64,000 nt of DNA, taken from Takifugu bimaculatus. Taxonomy: Eukaryota > Chordata > Actinopteri > Tetraodontiformes > Tetraodontidae. The translations under genes and the position numbers were made by a program. Below the pieces are notes generated by a model that saw only the letters and a program-made list of their open reading frames with translations, did no database searches and was not told the origin of the DNA. Location of the stretch: contig CP034975.1 of NCBI GenBank assembly GCA_004026145.2, positions 12,029,418 to 12,093,417 on the forward strand, given 5' to 3'. This document shows positions 36,924 through 47,644 of this stretch, piece after piece. Every line of letters begins with the position of its first letter. Positions within the stretch are counted from its first letter, which is position 1.

Positions 36924-39645
36924 GGAGGATGCAATGATGGAATACCTGAAGATAGCTCAGGACCTGGAGATGTACGGCGTCAACTACTTTGAAATTAAAA
37001 ACAAGAAGGGCACAGAACTGTGGCTCGGGGTCGACGCCCTTGGACTCAACATCTACGAACATGAAGACAAGTAACCATGGCAACACTATCATCCCTGAAT
37101 ACATTAAAAGCACCTCAGTCATCTAATGGATAAGGACAAATAATAAATTGCTGCCGTCACAGGCCGAATACAAAGCTCACACTCTGATGGCGTCAGAGCA
37201 AGCAGCAGTACCGAAACCAAATCCGCCCTATTTGCAGCTCCGTTTCCATAGAAATGCAAGTTTACCTTTGAACATGCGGACTAGAGCTGACAGAGAGGGA
37301 AGGGTAACTTAGATTCATCTGAACAGTCGTGGGAACAGCACTGAGCAGAAAAAAAGAGGAATAAAGAGAGGCTACAGTAATCACTAAAAAAAGTCCCAGT
37401 CCCGGTTATTTTGGGGAGATTTCCTGCTGTTGTTGCGTCACCGACAGCTGTGCAAATACATTTTCATTTGAATGGAAAGCAGATCACTCAAAAGTTAAAG
37501 TGATAACATATTTCATTTGGTTCTCTTAAGTCAAAAAGCTTGTCACATGAAGGTTTTGACCTTTCCCGTAGAGCTGGTATTCAAATCAGCTTCTTCAGTG
37601 ACTCCATAAACCATCAATTAGACCACAGCGCCATCTGTCGGTGCCGAGGAGAACCGCTAAAGAAACAGTTAAAAACGAATCAAAGAAATAAATAAACTGT
37701 CAACTGACCTTTGTTCGGATTGTCACCGCAGGCTGTCACCAAAGATCGGCTTCCCCTGGAGCGAAATCAGAAACATTTCCTTCAATGACAAAAAGTTTGT
37801 CATCAAGCCCATCGACAAAAAAGCTCCAGTAGGTGTTGGACCGCCGCTCGGCGGGTCACGCTTTTAAACCACCCCGCATATATTCACCATGTTTTTCACC
37901 ACGTAGGACTTTGTGTTCTACGCGCCACGGTTGCGGATCAACAAGCGCATCCTGGCGCTTTGTATGGGAAACCACGAGCTGTACATGAGGAGGAGGAAGC
38001 CCGACACCATTGAAGTGCAGCAGATGAAGGCTCAGGCCAGAGAGGAGAAGCACCAAAAACAGATGGAGAGGTGCAAGATCATTACTGCTAGCCTCTGAAT
38101 CATTCCTAACAATTAAATATAGGCATAAAAGCTTTAAATTAAGATAAAAAGAATATACCACGCGGTATTTAAAGCGACCCAGCGGTGGCTTGTATAATCA
38201 GGAGAGGCAAGAAAGAGCTGAGCGTTCGCTTCTGTTCCTCCAGAGCGCAGCTGGAGAACGAGAAGAAGAAGCGTGAGCACGCCGAGAAGGAGAAGGAGCG
38301 GATAGAGCGAGAGAAGGACGAGCTGATCGAGAGGCTGAGGCAGATCGAAGAGCAGACGCAGAGAGCCCAGAAAGGTACGAGCGCAACGTCCCGCCGAGCA
38401 GCGCAGCTCCGGGTCCTCATGTCTGAGCCTGTGCCCCAGAACTGGAGCAGCAGACCCGCAAGGCCCTGGAGCTGGAGCAGGAGAGGAAGCGGGCGAAGGA
38501 GGAGGCCGAGCGGCTGGAGAAAGAGAAGCAGGCGGCGGAGGAGGCCAAAACAGCCCTGGTGCAGCAGGCGGCTGATCAGATGAAGACCCAGGAACAGCTG
38601 GTAGCTACACACACCAACCACACTCCCAATACGTTATAGCTACTTTGAAACGAATGTTTTCCAGTGTGTTTCTGTTTCACGTCTTCGTGAATAATGAACA
38701 CGTTGGGAATGCTGCAACCTGCCGTGAATCACTTTTGAGAGAGCTTGTTTTTTTTATTACTCAACAGGCTGCTGAGTTAGCAGAGTTTACTGCCAAAATT
38801 GCTTTGTTAGAGGAGGCCAAGAGGAAAAAAGAAGAAGAAGCAACTGAGTGGCAACACAAAGTAATGTAACCCCCAGTTGTATCTGCTTTCTTGCATGACT
38901 GACGTGTAGGTTCTCCATTCTTCAATATTTAGCCTTTAATCCGGAAAAATATGTAGATTTAAATTGTTTTACTACTCGTCTTCACCACCAGAGGGCGCTG
39001 TTTACCGCAAAACGCCTATTTTTCCTAAAGGGAGCGTAAATTTACAGAGTATGTTATTCTTTTAAGGCAGAAATATATCTATAGACAAACTGAGAGAACT
39101 TTAGTTGAATAGAATATTGTTTACATCAGCAACAAGCAGAACATCATGAGCTGTCAGTAAAGGTTCTTCATTTCAGGCTCTGGTGGCACAAGACGACCTG
39201 GAGAAGACCAGGGAGGAGCTGAAGACGGCCGTAACGGCCCCACCGGCCCCGGAGCACGACGAGCAGGACGAGACCAACGCCGAGGCGAGCGCCGAGCTCC
39301 TCAGCGAGGGCGTCACCAGCCACCGTAGCGAAGAAGAACGCATCACCGAAGCTCAAAAGAACGAACGGGTCAAGAAACAGCTGCAGGTAGAGTAACACAA
39401 ACCACGGCCTCGTTACCTTCAGTAATCGCGGGGTCCACGATGAAGTGGCCTCACCTTCTCATTCTCTGCCCTCTCTTCAGGCTCTGACCTCAGAGTTGGC
39501 AGAAGCTCGCGACGATAGCAAGAACACGCAGAACGACAAGCTGCACGCCGAGAACGTCAAGGCGGGAAGAGACAAGTACAAAACCTTGCGTCAGATCCGC
39601 CAGGGCAACACCAAGCAGCGCATCGACGAGTTCGAGTCCATGTAA
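28420..39645 (+). CDS. rdx: Radixin (ERM membrane-cytoskeleton linker)
   Basis: Fourteen coding exons: 28420-28431 (MPKP), 33894-33977, 35489-35584, 35720-35842, 35976-36127, 36547-36630, 36924-37070, 37732-37828, 37907-38070, 38244-38374, 38440-38600, 38768-38860, 39177-39386, 39481-39645 (TAA). They total 1719 nt, 572 residues (human radixin 583). Order: FERM domain (about 5-295), long charged coiled coil (about 300-470; QMKAQAREEKHQKQMER), short linker, C-terminal actin-binding ERMAD with KYKTLRQIRQG, whose Thr (about 553) is the known activating phosphosite, ending DEFESM. ERM proteins tie plasma-membrane proteins to F-actin in microvilli, stereocilia and cell cortex, and are held closed by FERM-ERMAD binding. 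The linker APPAPEHDEQDETNAEASAE and tail match radixin rather than ezrin or moesin, and the arhgap20 and zc3h12c neighbours agree. Oddities: an extra intron splits the FERM-coding exon, and GT repeats abut two acceptors. Confidence 0.97.
31141..31240. repeat. CCAGC/CCAGG pentanucleotide minisatellite
   Basis: Imperfect tandem CAGCC/CAGGC units. The block starting ggccattccagaccaggcca occurs twice, at about 31141 and 31205, giving a higher-order repeat of about 64 bp. Confidence 0.85.
32941..32989. repeat. (CA)n microsatellite
   Basis: About 49 bp of CA with one AAAC-type interruption, in rdx intron 2. Confidence 0.9.
33120..33388 (+). repeat. dispersed repeat copy ending in a long GT array
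   Basis: A segment with gtccccacaatggcagaagt runs directly into 94 bp of GT (33295-33388). It resembles the other dispersed copies at 15283-15470 and 36655-36836, though more diverged. Confidence 0.45.
33295..33388. repeat. long (GT)n microsatellite
   Basis: About 94 bp of uninterrupted GT, the longest dinucleotide array in the window, in rdx intron 2. Confidence 0.95.
33535..33588. repeat. (CA)n microsatellite
   Basis: About 54 bp of CA, 150 bp downstream of the long GT array and of opposite phase, so the two could pair as a large hairpin. Confidence 0.95.
33978..35488 (+). other. rdx intron 3
   Basis: Donor gtaaga, acceptor ggtttcag. Contains a 175-codon open frame (34244-34771) that runs into a CA array at about 34709-34759 and has no recognisable similarity; treated as chance. 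A short CG-rich patch lies at about 34917-34975. Confidence 0.75.
35924..35972. repeat. (GT)n microsatellite forming the 3' part of an rdx intron
   Basis: About 49 bp of GT directly followed by gcag and exon 35976. The whole intron is only 133 bp, so this array is over a third of it and replaces the usual pyrimidine tract. Confidence 0.95.
36655..36836 (+). repeat. dispersed repeat copy in rdx intron 6
   Basis: Contains ggctggtcctcacaacttca at about 36672 and cctcacaatgatagcaatac near 36805, the same landmarks as the minus-strand copy at 15283-15470. Confidence 0.55.
36891..36921. repeat. (TG)n tract abutting an rdx splice acceptor
   Basis: About 31 bp of TG followed immediately by the acceptor tag at 36921-36923 and exon 36924. 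There is no conventional polypyrimidine tract. Confidence 0.95.
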
Positions 39646-40505
39646 TGCAGGGAGGAACGGCGGACGTGACGATGAGAGACAGTTAGTGTTATTGCCATGG
39701 CAACGCCTCACTATCTTTGCAAGGCCCAGAAACCGCTGCCACTCCAGGCGCTCCTGCATGATTTTTCTATCCAGGAGAGAGAACGGCTAATGGGCTTTGT
39801 AGCTTCAGCCTCGCCAAAGCCTAGCAGAGTTCGGCCAACCACACCGCTACTTGCTTATTTTTTTGTAGAGCCCCCCCACCCCCCACCCCCACCCCACCAA
39901 CAAAGCACACATCTTCATTAGCAAGCAGCAGCAGATCCTTTCAGAGATGGACTTTTCCTTTTTATTTGACGGACAGTTTGAAAGCTTGCGTAGAAGATAA
40001 CTGAACTGTTGGGGAACTGGACACATTTAGTTTGGGGCCGTGTTTTTAACGCAGCAAATTAAATTGGCAATTTGTAGCTTGTTGATGTTGCCAGCACGTT
40101 TGTTGCTAAAGCTTTAATGTCTGTATCTTACTTTTACTTCCTTCGTCCTCAGTTGGAGAATTTGAACAATTTGTTTTTGAAAATAGAAAACGCCTTATTT
40201 GTCTTATTTCCTTCCAGTCTTCTAATATTTTTCAGCGCTGTCACCGTCGTCGATCTGTTTGTTGATGTTGCTAACTTAGCTTTACGACTGCCTCTTTGGG
40301 CGTTGTCAACAAGCCGATATGCAAACTAAATTTGACAATATTACAATCTTACTGTGCTGACATTCGTAATTCAATACAGTTGTTCAGATATATATATATT
40401 TTGGCCCTTAATAAAGACAGAATTTATATTTCCAACAGTGGGTCCTGACTAAGATCGGATGTTGCAGTTTTTGTTATAAAATCCAATAAAAAGGCTGAAT
40501 AATTT
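39646..40505 (+). other. rdx: rdx 3'UTR with two polyadenylation signals
   Basis: Non-coding, T-rich sequence after the stop. AATAAA occurs at 40410-40415 and 40485-40490. The second is followed by tctgctctcggtttc, a plausible downstream element. The end near 40505 is inferred. Confidence 0.6.
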
Positions 40506-40609
40506 TGGATCTGCTCTCGGTTTCACATGCTGACAGTCATTTTTTTAATAGAATCCCTGTGGAACCTCACAGACACCGACACAATCACACACGAGGAAGG
40601 ATCAAACAA

Positions 40610-43155
40610 CTGTTTCCTTAGTTCAAGTATTCGTTTATTGATCTCTATGGCATAAATCAAGCTGCATTAAAGCTGGTTAATATAATACTGTAAAAGGACA
40701 TTTGTTTCCCAGGCACTTCCTAAAACTGGCCTCAGACTAAATACTGAGAAACTGAGAGAACAAAATAACAGCGAGACAACAGATGCAAACAGTTCAGAAT
40801 TAAAGATCCAGTGTGTGAGCTTAAGCAACTTTTAGCAGTGTACCTGCAAAATGATACCAACTGAACCGTCAAAACCTGCGTCTCACCCCTGCAGCACCCG
40901 TGAGGGGTTTGTCCATTCTGAGCTACAGTATTTCAGTATTTGACCCTGTCGTTAAGAGGCTAACGAGGCTGGCTACAGGTGTCCCTTGTTGTCTTTGATT
41001 TGTGCAGGTTTAGAACACACAAATCAAACTCACCAGACCTCCCAGTCTCAGGTAAGAAGTGCGTAGCCAGGAAGTCACCAGATCGAACTAAAGCTAATTA
41101 TAATGTTTGTAGCGTTTCCCTTGTTTGTTTTTGCAAAAGTATAGAAATAAATAATTTGCTTTGCTCATATTTAGTTTGGACATTTCCTGGTGATCAGAAA
41201 CAGGAAGTAGCAACGCAACAGAACCAACACAGCTAACATGATGTCCCATGGGTTCCTTGTTTGTTTTGATATGGACTACAATCTCTCCCAGTAGACAACA
41301 AACAAACAAACAAAAATATAGAACAGTTTTAGAAATACTTGTTATTATAATACAACAATATTGTATTACTTCACCCTTTGTCATGAAAAGCTACAGGAAT
41401 GTCAATACCTTTAGGCTTATTTCAAGTATACAAACCCTGTAGCAAGCACTAGCACACAGTGCTAGCTAGGCTGGTAGCATAGCAACACCTGACTGATAAA
41501 ATAAGCTGTCAGTCACGGCTCAACACCACAGAGTGTCGGTTGGTAACAGACTTTTAGCCCTGAGATGGGACGTCTTTGAAAGTGAATCTTTTTATAGTAC
41601 AGCACCAAAGAGGAAATGTTAGCATGTCAGATGCTAACAAGCACTAATTGTGAATACTGAGAACTCGCCAGCATTTTTTAAAAACCGTATTTAACTACAC
41701 ATATTTTGAAACTGGTGCTTTTATTCTCAGGTTTGAGCTCAGTCAACATCTCCCCTGGATAGTTTTGAGGGGTTTTTTTTCCCTCTTTAATTCAACAATA
41801 CCATACGTACAGTTAAGCAATATGACTAAGAATAATCAGGTGTTTTCCTAAAAAAGTGCATTTAAGACGTCTGCACTTAGAGGCATTTTTAATAACCTTT
41901 ATATAAATAAAGGCAAAGTCCCAAATGTGACAGCTTGAAACAGATACAATATTCAACTTGAAATATTTTTGCTTCTGCTCATATATTTTCATATGAACAA
42001 CTCTCTTGTTCTATAAGTGTATCGGATACAATTTGTATCAACAAAGAGGTGTCATCTGCAAAGAGGTGTAGCTTTGTATCAACGGTTCCCCAGATATTAA
42101 CGTAATCACTCGGGTGGAGAGGATATTATTTTACTATAACAAAAGCAGTTCAAAGTGCTTCACGTGAAATAAAAACTGCTGGCTCAGCAGAGAGTTTGAA
42201 ACGAAAAAGCTGAGGGGCACAAATACTGATCTGCCTTCATACGTGACTTCAAGTAAGTGGACGTTTACAGCCCTAACCGTCATTTCTAACCCAAAACAAC
42301 ACGTCTGTCACTGTTGTGGCCCTTCTACTGCAAAAGCTGTGGCTCTTTCTGCATCAACAGAAGGGTGGACCACACCCTGTTAGGGGTACCTAAACACTCC
42401 CCGCCGATATATGAGACTCGTGCAACGCAGACGTGCATAAAAGTAATAAATTAACAGAAAACTCAAGATAAAATAATACTGTATCAACCTTTGCCACTGT
42501 CAGCATTACAGCCTAAACAGGGTAATTAATGTTGAGCGCGTTTACATGCGCAGCCTGAAGGTGTGCTTTAAATAATATTTAAACCTGACAGAGCCAGAAG
42601 TCAGCTGACTATGATTTACAGTTGGGGGGGGGGGCGGGGGGTCATGGAGTTTTTGAAATTTTTATTTTGTAGTTGCCAAGTAAATTTCACTTCCTTTTTT
42701 GCGAAGCGTCTGACCCAGCACCTGTCAGTGCTAAGCTAAATGGTGCGAAGGAATTTGCATGGTGGCACAAAAGTGGAAAGTCCAGATTTAAAGTTGTGCC
42801 CTCACATGATTGCCAAAGAAACACAATAATAACAAAAAAAGTGCCAGCAACCGAATATTTTAAACATATGTATATAACTTAAAATGCAAATAAATTAATT
42901 TAAAACAGAAAAAAAACACTGACGCACATAAACAGCCTCTTCTTTCACACTGTCGCCGTTGCCTTGACAGCAAACAACCTTGAAACCTTTCGTGAACTCA
43001 AGTGCAGAAAAAGCAGGCGGATCGCTTTACTTAAGTTTAGAAAAGAACAATTTCCCTTACAAAAAAAACATGAAAATCACTTTCAAGGCAATACTAGAAG
43101 ACCTGCAGACACGGGTCCGGTTCGCCTGCCTTTGTAGTTCACCATTTCGCTTCGT
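40610..43155 (-). other. zc3h12c: zc3h12c 3'UTR (inferred)
   Basis: About 2.5 kb of AT-rich sequence without coding signal downstream of the zc3h12c stop. A minus-strand AATAAA lies at 40634-40639, placing the 3' end about 100 bp from the rdx 3' end. Many TAAAT/ATTTA pentamers occur. A G-rich run (42625-42640) is present on the plus strand. Extent is inferred. Confidence 0.5.
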
Positions 43156-46100
43156 TCAAGAACTTTGTTGGGATTTCTCCACCAAAATAGCTGCTGCGAG
43201 CTCCTGAGCATCTATTATGTGAGGGTTCTTGGTCATCACCACTTTCACCAACTCTGGAGAGAAGATGCGGCACAAGTTGGCAAACACTTTCTCCCTGAGG
43301 TCCTGGTATCGCCCCAAGGCTGGGGGCTCCTGACTGCTGGGGTAGATAGCTTTTGTGGGTCGGGATGGGTGGAAGGGACACTTGACGAAGGGATGGAAAA
43401 CTTAATCCTGAAAGACCACGTGGCGATAAATGTGCATGCCTCTCTAGAGGAGAAGGCCAATCCTGAATCTCTGGAACACTTTTGATGGCAAACAAATCAT
43501 AGCAAGGTTTGGGGGACTGCTGGTAACTGGTTTCCCACCTAACATGGTTCTGGGCTTGCTGATTCAACTCACAGGTCCTTCTGGAATTAACTGGTGAGCC
43601 TTTGTATACTGGAGAATGCTGGAATCTGATGTCCTGCCACAGTGAGCCCATTGTATTTTGACCATTAGAGGTACTCGGAGACTGTGAGGGAGCCATAGAT
43701 GTTTGGGGTGGAAGGGGGGAATAATTTTGGAATTCCTCTGGAAAAGTATTCAAAAATGGATGCTGGGGTTGGGGTGGGATGTGGGCTGAAGGGGGCTTGA
43801 AGACACGTGGAGCTGCATAGGAGTTGGCAGGTGACAGGTGGTCATCCAAGCTGAACCCATTTTGTTTCCACAATGCTTGAGGGGTGGAGGTGAACGGCGC
43901 GTGCTGACTCGTTCGGGGGGGCACGTGGCTCGCGGGACGGGTGGGCTGACCCGAGCATTGATGGTGATGAAGATGATGGTAGGGTGGAAGGTGGTGGCGA
44001 TGGTGATAGTGGCACTTGGGGCCATCATCCAACAACGGGTCAGGGGAGAAAGAGTCTGAGCTGGCGCTACCCTCACTGCTACAATCGGACAGCAATGATC
44101 CAGTAGGGAAGAAAGACTCGGGACTCTGTGGTACTACCAGACTGAGGCTAGAGTAGGCCTTTACCAGTGAGCTGTAGCCTTGGTCTGGAGACTCACATCG
44201 GTGACGAGTTTCAGTCAGACTAGGCACTATAGCTCCTGTGACCTTGGTGCTACACCCTCCTTGGTAATCCCACCGGTCAGATCTTGTTGATGGTGGTCCT
44301 ACTGGAGCAGAGTGGACCACAATGCTACTACAGCTACTGCTACTACTGCTGCTACTTCCCCGGCGTCCTTCTAGTTTGGACTGAATGGGAAAGCTGTCGT
44401 CCAAGAGGTCAGTGACGGTGCTCTGAGTCCTTGAGGGTGGTTGTTTCTTTGGAATGTCCCAGAATTGTCCAGTGTCATTCATGGCTTCTATCTGACCAGA
44501 ACTTTGGCTCCTCACTATCAGGGCATCCTCTTGCTGGCCTTTTGAAGCCACCGAAGAGCTTTTGGCACTCGCACGGAGTTCATCGGCCACAGCACGCTGG
44601 GGCTGGCTGCCCCTTTCAGGGTGGTAAAATTTGCACTTGTGTCCATATGTACACTTTTTTCCTGTTTGAAGAATAAAGGAAAATTGATTTAAATGGGAGT
44701 GTTCTAAAGCACCTCAATACCCAAAGGCAGAAAAAATAATTCAAGGTTGGACTGTTACCATAAGGACATGGCTGCTTTCTGTGTTCCGGAATAACGGGCC
44801 TCTTCCTGAGAAAATTCTCCAGACTGGGTCCGTGGCGTCCCAGCGGATCGTCCGGTGGCATGAACCTACAGATGCAGTTAAAGGTTTCAAATAGCTAACA
44901 GCCATCAAAAAGACTTTTCTCATCTGCTTGAATGTACTTGCTGTTAGCTGGCAACGGACTGTAAACAGCAGCAAAGAGGCAGCTGTGGTCAAGAGACTGC
45001 CTTTGCCTTACTTGTCATTTACAAAAGAGTACATCAGCAGACGCTCATCAATGAATTTCTTCCACTCCGGCTTTTCGTTGGCCAGGTCACGGTAGTTGTC
45101 ATTGGACACGATTATGCCGTCTGACTCGTAGGCCAGTTTGACAATGAAACGGTCATCGTAGCACACGACACGGCGGCCCTGGACCCGGCGAGAAGGAGTG
45201 AAGACCAGGATCTTATCCTTCTCCAGCCGACGGAGGATCTCTTGATCTACAGTAGAAAGAAAGGAAGGAATATTTGGAAAGCTCAGTAAGGGGATGTCAG
45301 CTTGGGGTTGCTTGTTTCTGTTTGTTGTGTTTACACGTGGCCATAAAAGCCAATGAAAAAGTTGCCTGTTGTTTTGGACCAAACTAAACCTCCTGCTGAT
45401 TCATTTGTGAAAGCAACTTCAAGCTACCTGTGATGAGAGCATCAGGACGCGACTGCTCCTTTCTCCATGCCGGAACAAAGACTGTGATGTCATGGTGACC
45501 ACGTTCTAAGAACCAGTCCACAGCCAGCTGGATTCCTTGGCAGGAGAATGCTTCTTTATTGCCATGACTGCAAAAGAAAGAGATGTGTTTGTACAAAAAA
45601 CAATCTTATCTCTTCTGCCAGGAGAGTAATGAATTGTACTGTAAAAGCAGCAACATGGCCGTGTGATGTTTCTGAAAACATCTCCGCCTTACCTCATTGC
45701 AACATTGCTTCCATCCACCACAACTGGCCGGAGGTTCTCTTTGTCCTGTTGCAGCAAGTGATGGACAGAGTAAATGACAGGAGTCCAAAGAGGAGCTGGA
45801 GGACGAAGATGTCAAAGAGGAGAAGGAAAACTGAGAAGGATTTGCTGCTCCTTGATGCTCTGAATCTGTCTTGGTACCCAGTTTGACCAGCTCCCCCAGT
45901 ATGTCATTGATGAGTGCATGTGGGCCCAGTTTTCTCAGCACCTGTAACACCAGCTCCTCAGAGTAGCCCAGTTTTAAAGCAAAGTCCACCTTGGTGCGGC
46001 AGACGGTGGCGGTGTCAGCGAGTGTTAATGTTTGCTCCTGTGGGTCAACGCCCGGGGAAGTATTTTGTAGGTCCAGGTCCTGCCCAACTCTCTGACGCAC

Positions 46101-46454
46101 TGAGGACGGCTCTTTCAGAGGTTCAGAACCTGGAAGATGTTCTTCATCGCTGTCGGAAACCGCACTCTCCTCAGAGAAGTTACTGCAGCAGCTGCTGCTG
46201 CTGCTGCTGGAACTCAAATGGGGGCTGCTGGAACTCAAATGGGGGCTCAAGCTAGCGCAGCCGCTCCCGGTAGTGCTCCTGCTGTGATCCAGGGCAGCGG
46301 CCCTTGGCTCCCGGACCCGGGTGTGGCTTCCAGCACCTTTCCGAGTGTTGAGACTAGCCTGCTGATCTGCACCATCCACCTGGAGGTAGTCCAGATCCAG
46401 CCCCAGGCTGAGGATGTGACCTGTCCCATCCTTCAGATGGTCCTTCACGCCCAT
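43156..46454 (-). CDS. zc3h12c: Endoribonuclease ZC3H12C (Regnase-3), two apparent frameshifts
   Basis: Coding exons on the minus strand: 46454-45693, 45567-45428, 45246-45012, 44865-44759, 44661-43156. Order: ATG at 46454 (MGVKDHLKDG, as in ZC3H12C; in-frame TGA 12 nt upstream), UBA-like helix (KLGYSEELVLQVLRKLG), Ser-rich linker, NYN/PIN nuclease (VVVDGSNVAMS, CYDDRFIV, SNDNYRDL carry the acidic catalytic residues), C-x5-C-x5-C-x3-H zinc finger (CPYGKKCTYGHKCKFYH), Ser/Pro-rich region, conserved C-terminal segment (NLCRIFSPELVKVVM, AAAILVEKSQ). The family cleaves stem-loop mRNAs, including cytokine transcripts. Two spots each carry one base too many: between about 45740 and 45811, before the nuclease, and at the CCCC run 43312-43315, before the C-terminal segment. 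Removing one base at each would give 915 residues (human 883); as written the last exon reads on to a TGA at 43139-43141. Sequencing error or real lesions are both possible. Confidence 0.92.
46204..46245 (-). repeat. 21-bp in-frame tandem duplication in zc3h12c
   Basis: The unit ctgctggaactcaaatgggg plus one g occurs twice head to tail. On the minus strand it encodes two SPHLSSS-type heptads in the Ser-rich linker after a polyserine run. Being 21 bp, it does not change frame. Confidence 0.9.
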
Positions 46455-46563
46455 GAAGATGTCTCATGCGTACAGCTGCGCGCTCTCCGTGAGCTCCCCG
46501 TGCACCGGTCGGACCCCACCGTTACTGCCGATAACAGTCAAATGCCTGGGTCTGGTGTTGAAG
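46455..46563 (-). other. zc3h12c: zc3h12c 5'UTR part of first coding exon (inferred)
   Basis: On the minus strand, gtctctccctcaag is followed by 109 nt and then the ATG. This is a plausible acceptor for an upstream non-coding exon. The in-frame TGA 12 nt before the ATG supports the chosen start. Confidence 0.4.
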
Positions 46564-47608
46564 CTTGAGGGAGAGACACAGGAAACACCTGGTTATATGC
46601 TATCATCCCAGTTTCTTTTACTTTTGATTTCAAAAGTGCTTGTTGAGGAGGACCCCTGTCAGTCAGCTGACCTGTAAGAGATCAGTGGGAGGTTGGTGAA
46701 GCATGTTGAGGTCTCACCGCAGCGCTGGGATTGTGTCAACTGATAAGTGTGTCATAAGTTTTAAAAAGTCCCCTGAAACTCACGAGGTAACTGCCCCCAG
46801 GGGATCAGGCCCGCTGATCAGCAAACCTATGTTAAATAAGCAAGTTCAAAGCCATCCAGGATTATCTGACGCTACTCATTTGTATCTTAGCTGTACTGAG
46901 CTCAATTTCTAGAAGAAAAGCAGGTAGACTAGAGGCAAAATACTAACCAACCTATATTAGTCATTGTAAGAACTGTTGCTGCAGCTACTTATTATAATAT
47001 CCCATAATAGGCCTCATGTTAGGTGTGACTCGTGGCTTGACTAAACAGCATTTCTATTTTGGCATATATTCAAATACATCTGTCCTTTATATTGTAGAAT
47101 CAAAGGAACTTTGCCTTTATCTGCCTCTAAACATAATTTCAGTTTCTCTCTCGAAATGTCAAACCTCTAACCACAAACAGAGAATTATTTATGACTGTTA
47201 AAAATGTCAGGAACTTGTTTTTCCTGTCCTCTGCAGAAGCTCTAACCAGGATGCTCTTTGGGAGTCTGGAGTCACAGATCAGTGATCAGTCAGTCTTGGG
47301 TTGTTTTAATACCAGGACAAACAAGCTTCAGCATGTTTGTAGGGGACAGTGTTTGTGTGGAAATACCCCTGTAGGGTACTTCCAAAGCATCAGCCTGTTC
47401 CAAAGGATGTGAAAGCGTCACACCTGAGTGGGTTTTAGAACACCGACCGTTTTCCACACATAGGAAATCTGACAATCTTTTTTGGCTAAAGCACCGGAAA
47501 GAAGGGGCCTCTTAATTCCCCGACCCCAACCATGGTTCGCCAAATGTATGTCACAAGAGAACTTGAATAATTTAGTCCAACAACAAAAGAGGCACAAAAA
47601 AGAAAGAG

Positions 47609-47644
<36 letters not shown>

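Noticed and set aside
28420..39645. ERM gene could be ezrin, since TAGAP lies near EZR in mammals
   Set aside because: The linker and C-terminal region match radixin, the upstream gene has the RA domain and NDSSYDSLENELN motif of ARHGAP20, and zc3h12c is adjacent as in the human RDX block.
45700..45811. A tiny intron explaining the zc3h12c frame change before the nuclease
   Set aside because: An acceptor-like gctgcaacag is present, but the available donors (gtcatt, gtccat, gtcctc) are poor and the resulting introns would be only about 30-66 nt. A one-base shift is simpler, though not proven.
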